Source: an uncultured Muribaculaceae bacterium
Lineage (GTDB): Bacteria > Bacteroidota > Bacteroidia > Bacteroidales > Muribaculaceae
Direction: 5' to 3'
Assembly (NCBI GenBank): GCA_910585755.1
Contig: CAJUFH010000062.1
Span: 1-17,065 of the forward strand
DNA: 17,065 nucleotides
Shown here: positions 13,901 through 17,065 of the stretch, in pieces
How positions within the stretch are numbered: the first letter of the stretch is position 1
How the letters are laid out: each line of letters begins with the position of its first letter
The notes under the pieces: generated by a model
The model's database searches: none
What the model was told of the DNA's origin: nothing
The model's input: the letters and a program-made list of their open reading frames with translations, nothing else
Position numbers and translations under genes: made by a program

Positions 13901-14325
13901 GACGCGACCCGCTCGGCGAGCGCCTCGGGGTAGCTGACAACGAAGCGGAGTGTTTTCGCCGCGTCGCTCTCCCCCCAGCGGGAGATGGTTTCCGTGCGGA
14001 GAATCTGCTGGGGAGGGTCGGGCTGGCCGTAGCGTATATCGCGCTTGTAGCCTGAGGGGAGGAACATCACCTTCTGCGGCTCCCCGTCGCCCAACAGTTT
14101 GACAAGGTCCTGATAGAGATATCCGGCCTGGTCGAGGTCCGCGGCCGCGACGAGCACTGGCGCGTCCTGCCGCGGGAGCGCCGCGAGGAGCATCGCCCCG
14201 GCGCTCCCGGCGAGGCCTCGGACCTCCGTTATGCCGTTTTTCTTCCGGGCGAGCGCCAGCCCCTTTTCGAGGGCCTTCATCCGCGCCTTTCCCGGGAATA
14301 TATCTTCTATCTCCTTGATTTCCAT
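10942..14325 (-). CDS. mfd: Transcription-repair coupling factor Mfd
   Basis: ATP-driven translocase that removes RNA polymerase stalled at DNA damage and recruits UvrA. The 1,127 aa show the full family plan: a UvrB-like N-terminal part (about 1-330), the RNA-polymerase-interacting region beginning near GDYIVHSDHGVGKFGG (442-457), a translocase core with Walker A GDVGFGKTE (590-598), DEEQ (691-694), SATPIPRTLQ (717-726), and the RGRVGRS motif in helicase lobe 2, then the C-terminal TRCF domain (about 990-1100). The start MEIKEIEDIF follows an A-rich stretch. The alcohol dehydrogenase ends 32 nt upstream, so mfd is probably in the purB transcript. No motif is missing. Confidence 0.98.
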   Translation of the reverse strand: MEIKEIEDIFPGKARMKALEKGLALARKKNGITEVRGLAGSAGAMLLAALPRQDAPVLVAAADLDQAGYLYQDLVKLLGDGEPQKVMFLPSGYKRDIRYGQPDPPQQILRTETISRWGESDAAKTLRFVVSYPEALAERVASREVLEQHTLQLSAGKEINLTETCKWLRDNGFKEEDYVYEPGHFAVRGSILDIFGYSNELPYRVDLFGDEIESIRTFNIETQLSEQKVDTAIITANMAQGGDGKGESVLDFMPAGTLIVTEDPSWLVSRVEGVASQSFSASAAYSEEGDADAMKNLVDPEAFRNKLRDFPILKLSKSKGDDGEAGIDFQCSPQGLYHKNFDLLSGSLTKLLEEGYRLYILSDSEQQTRRLKDIFAERGDKIPFTPVLGTLHEGFADHAQKICLFTDHQIFDRFHKYTLKSERARSGKLALSIKELQAIEPGDYIVHSDHGVGKFGGLLRTQVNGTTQEMIKLVYKNNDCIFVSIHSLHKLAKYRGKEGVEPTINKLGSGAWNKLKEKTKNKLKDIARDLIKLYAARKEEKGYQFSPDSYLQHELEASFIYEDTPDQVTATAAVKKDMESPRPMDRLVCGDVGFGKTEVAIRAAFKAATDGKQTAVLVPTTVLAYQHYNTFRERLADFPVRVDYLSRARTAKQAREILKDLAEGKIDILIGTHRIVGKDVKFKDLGLLVVDEEQKFGVAVKEKLKQMKVNVDTLTMSATPIPRTLQFSLMGARDLSSITTPPANRYPILTSVNTLDDDILAEAVNFELSRNGQVFIVNHRIEGLYQLEAMLKRVVPDARTLVAHGQMPPEKLEQAILDFTNHEYDILLATTIIESGIDMPNVNTIIVNNAQNFGLSELHQLRGRVGRSSRKAFCYLMVPPGNPLTPVARRRLQAIESFSDLGSGIHIAMQDLDIRGAGNLLGAEQSGFIADLGYETYQKILKEAMTELRTQEFASTFAEEEGQTPEEGQDFVADTVVESDMELLLPALYVPQESERINLYRELDAMERDEDIEKFLNRLTDRFGPVPEEAKELARVPRLRRMARQLGVEKVALKGGLMYLYFVDDSNEAYYQSAAFGRIVSYLQKNPQRVKIRTNPTTGRRSFSIAAVPTVQAAVNILAEIRTLPVS

Positions 14326-14335
14326 TTTGCTAAGC

Positions 14336-14364
14336 TTTAAACCATAACCCCTAAACCTTAAACC
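14336..14364. repeat. TAAACC microrepeat between the alcohol dehydrogenase and mfd
   Basis: TTTAAACC, ATAACCCC, TAAACCTTAAACC units fill the 32-nt gap and form the stop and last codons of the alcohol dehydrogenase. The same unit type occurs in the dnaX linker at 7377-7407. Confidence 0.5.
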
Positions 14365-15527
14365 ATCAGGCGGTAAACCGCCTCTGTTTCTTTCGGGGTG
14401 AGGGATATGTAGGCGCCGAAGGGGTTCCCTTTGTCGCGGTGGAACATCGCCGTCATTGCGGCGAAGTCGGGGTCCTTGATTCCTAACTCGCCGAGGGTCA
14501 GGGGGAGGCCGAGGGAGCCGAAGAAGCTCCTAAGAGCCGCGACGGCGGCAATGGCGGCTTTGCTGTCATCCTCTTCCTCGATTCCGAATACGCGGCGCCC
14601 GAACTGCGCGACCTTGGCGGGTTTCGTCTCAGACGCCAGGGTCATCCACGCCGGGAAGACGACAGCCAGTCCCGCCCCGTGGGTTACGCCGTAGAGGGCA
14701 GAGAGGACATGCTCGAGGCCGTGGGAGGCCCAGTCCTCGCGGCGTCCGCAGCCGCATATCCCGTTGTGGGCCAGGGTTCCGCACCACATTATGTTAGCCC
14801 GCGCCTCGTAGTCGTCGGGGCGCGCCATAACCTTGGGGGCCTCCTCGACAATCGTGCGGAGTACGCCTTCGGCGACGCGGTCGGTGACCTCGACCTCCTG
14901 GGTCGGGGAGAAATAGCGCTCCATGATATGGGCCATCATGTCGGCGATTCCGGCAGCGGTCTGTTCCGGGGGGAGGGTGAAGGTCAGCTCTGGATTCATC
15001 ACCGCGAACTTCGGGCGGAGCGCGTAGTCGGTGCGGAGGGAAATCTTGTGCATGCCGTCGAGCTTGGTAATCACGGAGTTACCGCTCCCCTCGCTGCCCG
15101 CGGCGGGAATCGTCAGGACGACCCCGACGGGGAGCGCCTTCTCCATGACCGCTTTCCCGGCCCAGAAATCCCAGAAGTCACCATCGTAGGGGACACCTCC
15201 GGCGATTGCCTTCGCGGTGTCGATCACAGAGCCGCCGCCTACGGCGATGATGCCGTCGACCCCTTCGGCGCGGCAGAGGGAGATTCCCTCGTAGACCCGG
15301 TCGTCGGTGGGGTTGGGGCGAATGCCGGTAAGTTCGAGGGTCGCGATGCCCGCCGCGCGGAGGCTCTCCTCGATGCGGCCGAGGAGGCCCGAACGCCTCG
15401 CGGAGCCGCCTCCGCTGACAATCAGCGCCTTGTGGCAACCCATCGCGGCAGCCAGTTTTCCGGTCTGTTCCTCCGCGGCGCGTCCGAAGACGTAGCGAGT
15501 CGGACTTTGGTATGAGAAATTGTCCAT
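14358..15527 (-). CDS. Iron-dependent alcohol dehydrogenase, YqhD/BdhA type
   Basis: Probably an NADPH-dependent aldehyde reductase/alcohol dehydrogenase of the group-III metal-dependent family, as in E. coli YqhD (389 aa here, YqhD is 387). The N-terminal domain has the cofactor motif GGGSVIDTAKAI (97-108). The metal ligands D196, H200, H269 and H283 are all present, at nearly the YqhD positions. The family detoxifies reactive short-chain and lipid-derived aldehydes or makes fermentation alcohols; the substrate is not determined here. It begins 10 nt after purB ends, so it is very likely cotranscribed with it, and mfd follows after 32 nt. Its 3' end coincides with a TAAACC microrepeat. Confidence 0.94.
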   Translation of the reverse strand: MDNFSYQSPTRYVFGRAAEEQTGKLAAAMGCHKALIVSGGGSARRSGLLGRIEESLRAAGIATLELTGIRPNPTDDRVYEGISLCRAEGVDGIIAVGGGSVIDTAKAIAGGVPYDGDFWDFWAGKAVMEKALPVGVVLTIPAAGSEGSGNSVITKLDGMHKISLRTDYALRPKFAVMNPELTFTLPPEQTAAGIADMMAHIMERYFSPTQEVEVTDRVAEGVLRTIVEEAPKVMARPDDYEARANIMWCGTLAHNGICGCGRREDWASHGLEHVLSALYGVTHGAGLAVVFPAWMTLASETKPAKVAQFGRRVFGIEEEDDSKAAIAAVAALRSFFGSLGLPLTLGELGIKDPDFAAMTAMFHRDKGNPFGAYISLTPKETEAVYRLMV

Positions 15528-15537
15528 AATCTATTGA

Positions 15538-16881
15538 TTATAAGCCGGTATAGGTAGAGGGGGAGAGGGCGCGGAGCTCCGCCTTGACGGCGTCGCTGAC
15601 CTCCAGGGTCTCGATGAACTCGGCGATGCTCTCGGCGGTGACCTTCGAGTTGGTGCGGGTGAGCTGCTTGAGGGTTTCGTAGGGATGGGGGTAGCCTTCG
15701 CGGCGGAGTATGGTCTGGATGCCTTCGGCTACGACGTTCCACATCGCGTCGAGGTCGCGGGAGATCGCGGCCTCGTTGAGGAGGAGCTTGCCGAGACCTT
15801 TCAGAGTCGAATGGATGGCGATCACGCTGTGGGCCATGGGAACACCGATGTTGCGGAGGACGGTGGAGTCGGTGAGGTCGCGCTGAAGCCTTGAAACGGG
15901 GAGCTTCTGGGCGAGGTGGGCGTAGACGGCGTTCGCGATGCCCAAGTTGCCTTCGGAGTTCTCGAAGTCGATCGGGTTGACTTTGTGGGGCATAGCGGAC
16001 GAGCCGACCTCCCCGGCCTTGATTTTCTGCTTGAAATACTCCATCGAGACGTACATCCAGACATCGCGGTCGAGGTCCAGGATGATGGTGTTGACGCGGC
16101 GGAGCGCGTCGAAGAGGGCGGCGAGGTTGTCGTAGTTGGAAATCTGGGTTGTATATTCCTCGCGCTCGATGCCGAGGCGCTCTTTAAGGAATCCGGCGGC
16201 GAAGGCTTTCCAGTCGATCGAGGGGTAGGCGGCGTGGTGGGCGTTGAAGTTGCCGGTGGCGCCTCCGAACTTGCCGGAAACGGGAACGGCGGCGAGCTGG
16301 GCGCGCTGCTGGCGCAGGCGGTAGGCGAACACCTCGATTTCCTTTCCGAGGCGGGTCGGGGAAGCGGGCTGTCCGTGGGTTTTGGCGAGCATGGCGATCC
16401 CCTTCCATTCCTCGGCGCGGGTTTCGAGCGCCCCGATCAGTTCGTCGAGGAGGGGGAGGAAGACGTTATGAAGCGCGTCCTTGACCGACATTGGGACAGA
16501 GGTGTTGTTGATGTCCTGGGAAGTGAGGCCGAAATGGATGAACTCCTTCCACCGGTCGAGGCCGAGGAGGTCGAAACGCTCCTTGAGGAAATACTCGACA
16601 GCCTTTACGTCGTGGTTCGTTACCGATTCGAACTCCTTGATTTTAAGCGCGTCGGCCTGGGTGAAATCCTCATAGATTTTCCGCAGTCCGGGGAGCGCGG
16701 CGGCGGGGACGTCGGCCAACTGGGGGAGTCCGAACTCGCAGAGCGCGATGAAATACTCGACCTCGACCTTGACCCTGTAGCGGATCAGGGCAAATTCCGA
16801 AAAATACTCGTCGAGGCCCGATGTCTTCGACCGGTAGCGCCCGTCGACCGGCGAAATCGCCGTAAGCGTTGTCAGTTCCAT
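15538..16881 (-). CDS. purB: Adenylosuccinate lyase
   Basis: Cleaves SAICAR to AICAR and adenylosuccinate to AMP, two fumarate-releasing steps of purine synthesis. I choose the ATG at 16881 (MELTTLTAISPVDGRY), which matches the E. coli PurB start; a TTG three codons earlier is unlikely. The 447 aa include TSQDINN (120-126), the His region KTHGQPASPTRLGKE (167-181, H169) and the fumarase/lyase signature GSSAMPHKVNP (293-303) with catalytic S295, on the same number as in E. coli. The C-terminal part (R-NSKVTAESIAEFIE) is complete. First gene of the minus-strand series, with a strong promoter 35-66 nt upstream. Confidence 0.98.
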   Translation of the reverse strand: MELTTLTAISPVDGRYRSKTSGLDEYFSEFALIRYRVKVEVEYFIALCEFGLPQLADVPAAALPGLRKIYEDFTQADALKIKEFESVTNHDVKAVEYFLKERFDLLGLDRWKEFIHFGLTSQDINNTSVPMSVKDALHNVFLPLLDELIGALETRAEEWKGIAMLAKTHGQPASPTRLGKEIEVFAYRLRQQRAQLAAVPVSGKFGGATGNFNAHHAAYPSIDWKAFAAGFLKERLGIEREEYTTQISNYDNLAALFDALRRVNTIILDLDRDVWMYVSMEYFKQKIKAGEVGSSAMPHKVNPIDFENSEGNLGIANAVYAHLAQKLPVSRLQRDLTDSTVLRNIGVPMAHSVIAIHSTLKGLGKLLLNEAAISRDLDAMWNVVAEGIQTILRREGYPHPYETLKQLTRTNSKVTAESIAEFIETLEVSDAVKAELRALSPSTYTGL

Positions 16882-16915
16882 ATCAGTCAATTCTTGCTAT
16901 TCGATTATTAGAGTG

Positions 16916-16947
16916 CAAAATTACAGAAAACTCTTGTCCGCTCCAAA
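16916..16947 (-). promoter_or_regulatory. Promoter of purB, interleaved with the tRNA-Gln promoter
   Basis: On the minus strand TTTG (16947 to 16944), 20 nt, TAATTTTG (16923 to 16916): a full match to the Bacteroidetes consensus. The start should be near 16909, leaving a leader of about 28 nt. The -33 box lies inside the spacer of the opposite promoter. Confidence 0.85.
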
Positions 16948-16964
16948 AAACTTTCGTATCTTTG
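16933..16964 (+). promoter_or_regulatory. Promoter of tRNA-Gln, interleaved with the purB promoter
   Basis: CTTG (16933-16936), 20 nt, TATCTTTG (16957-16964), matching TAnnTTTG. The start should be near 16971, giving a precursor leader of about 48 nt that contains an imperfect CTCCCGC-GTAG-GCGGAG hairpin (around 16979-16995) followed by T5. Confidence 0.75.
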
Positions 16965-17018
16965 CGGCGCCTAAGAAGCTCCCGCGTAGGCGGAGAGGGC
17001 TTTTTGGCAGAAAAGGAT

Positions 17019-17065
17019 TGTCTTATGGTGTAATGGTAGCACTGCAGTTTTTGGTTCTGCCTGTC
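17019..17065 (+). tRNA. tRNA-Gln (TTG), truncated by the window end
   Basis: Folding by eye: acceptor 5' strand UGUCUUA (17019-17025), D stem GTGT/GCAC (17028-17031, 17039-17042) with loop AATGGTA, anticodon stem GCAGT/TCTGC with a T-T pair next to the loop, and loop TTTTGGT (17049-17055), giving anticodon TTG at 17051-17053. The T arm and 3' acceptor strand lie beyond the window. A promoter sits 55 nt upstream. Confidence 0.85.

Noticed and set aside
16882..16890. TTG start three codons before the purB ATG
   Set aside because: MELTTLTAISPVDGRY matches the known PurB N-terminus from the ATG at 16881.

Overview
The window looks like a chromosomal segment of a GC-rich (about 60% by eye) member of the Bacteroidales. 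The grounds are a fused SecD-SecF protein, promoters of the Bacteroidetes type (TTTG-like box, 20-21 nt, TAnnTTTG), few Shine-Dalgarno sequences, and an amylase with a SusE/SusF-like domain and a T9SS-like C-terminal tail. I cannot fix the family; Muribaculaceae- or Alistipes-like lineages would fit. Most genes are housekeeping, and I see no phage, transposase, CRISPR or defence genes.

Layout. Positions 1-2150: a secreted GH13 alpha-amylase (+), a repeat-rich spacer, and a 23-bp perfect hairpin terminator shared with the convergent secDF gene. 2158-5904: secDF and a catalytic-domain-only sugar-phosphate transferase, both on the minus strand. 5968-8652: a clear promoter drives dnaX and, by a TGATG stop/start overlap, a short-chain dehydrogenase (SDR). 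7488-10342: an apparently exact 1,426-bp tandem duplication. It starts inside dnaX and ends inside the rubrerythrin gene, so the window has two complete SDR genes, a promoterless 3' piece of dnaX and an 18-codon 3' piece of rubrerythrin. 10284-16881: a minus-strand series with transcription order purB, YqhD-type alcohol dehydrogenase, mfd, rubrerythrin (gaps of 10, 32 and 82 nt). 16916-17065: interleaved divergent promoters for purB and a tRNA-Gln(TTG) gene cut by the window end.

The most unusual signals are in and around dnaX. (1) Its linker contains the same short interspersed repeats that fill the intergenic gaps. (2) Just before that linker an A7 run, preceded by a GGAGG-type stretch and a small hairpin, lies where slippage would give a gamma-sized clamp-loader subunit in either alternative frame. 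(3) The tandem duplication has a 3-nt microhomology junction and is either a very recent genomic event or an assembly error. Nothing here amounts to a clearly new system; the dnaX architecture and the repeat family are the best leads.
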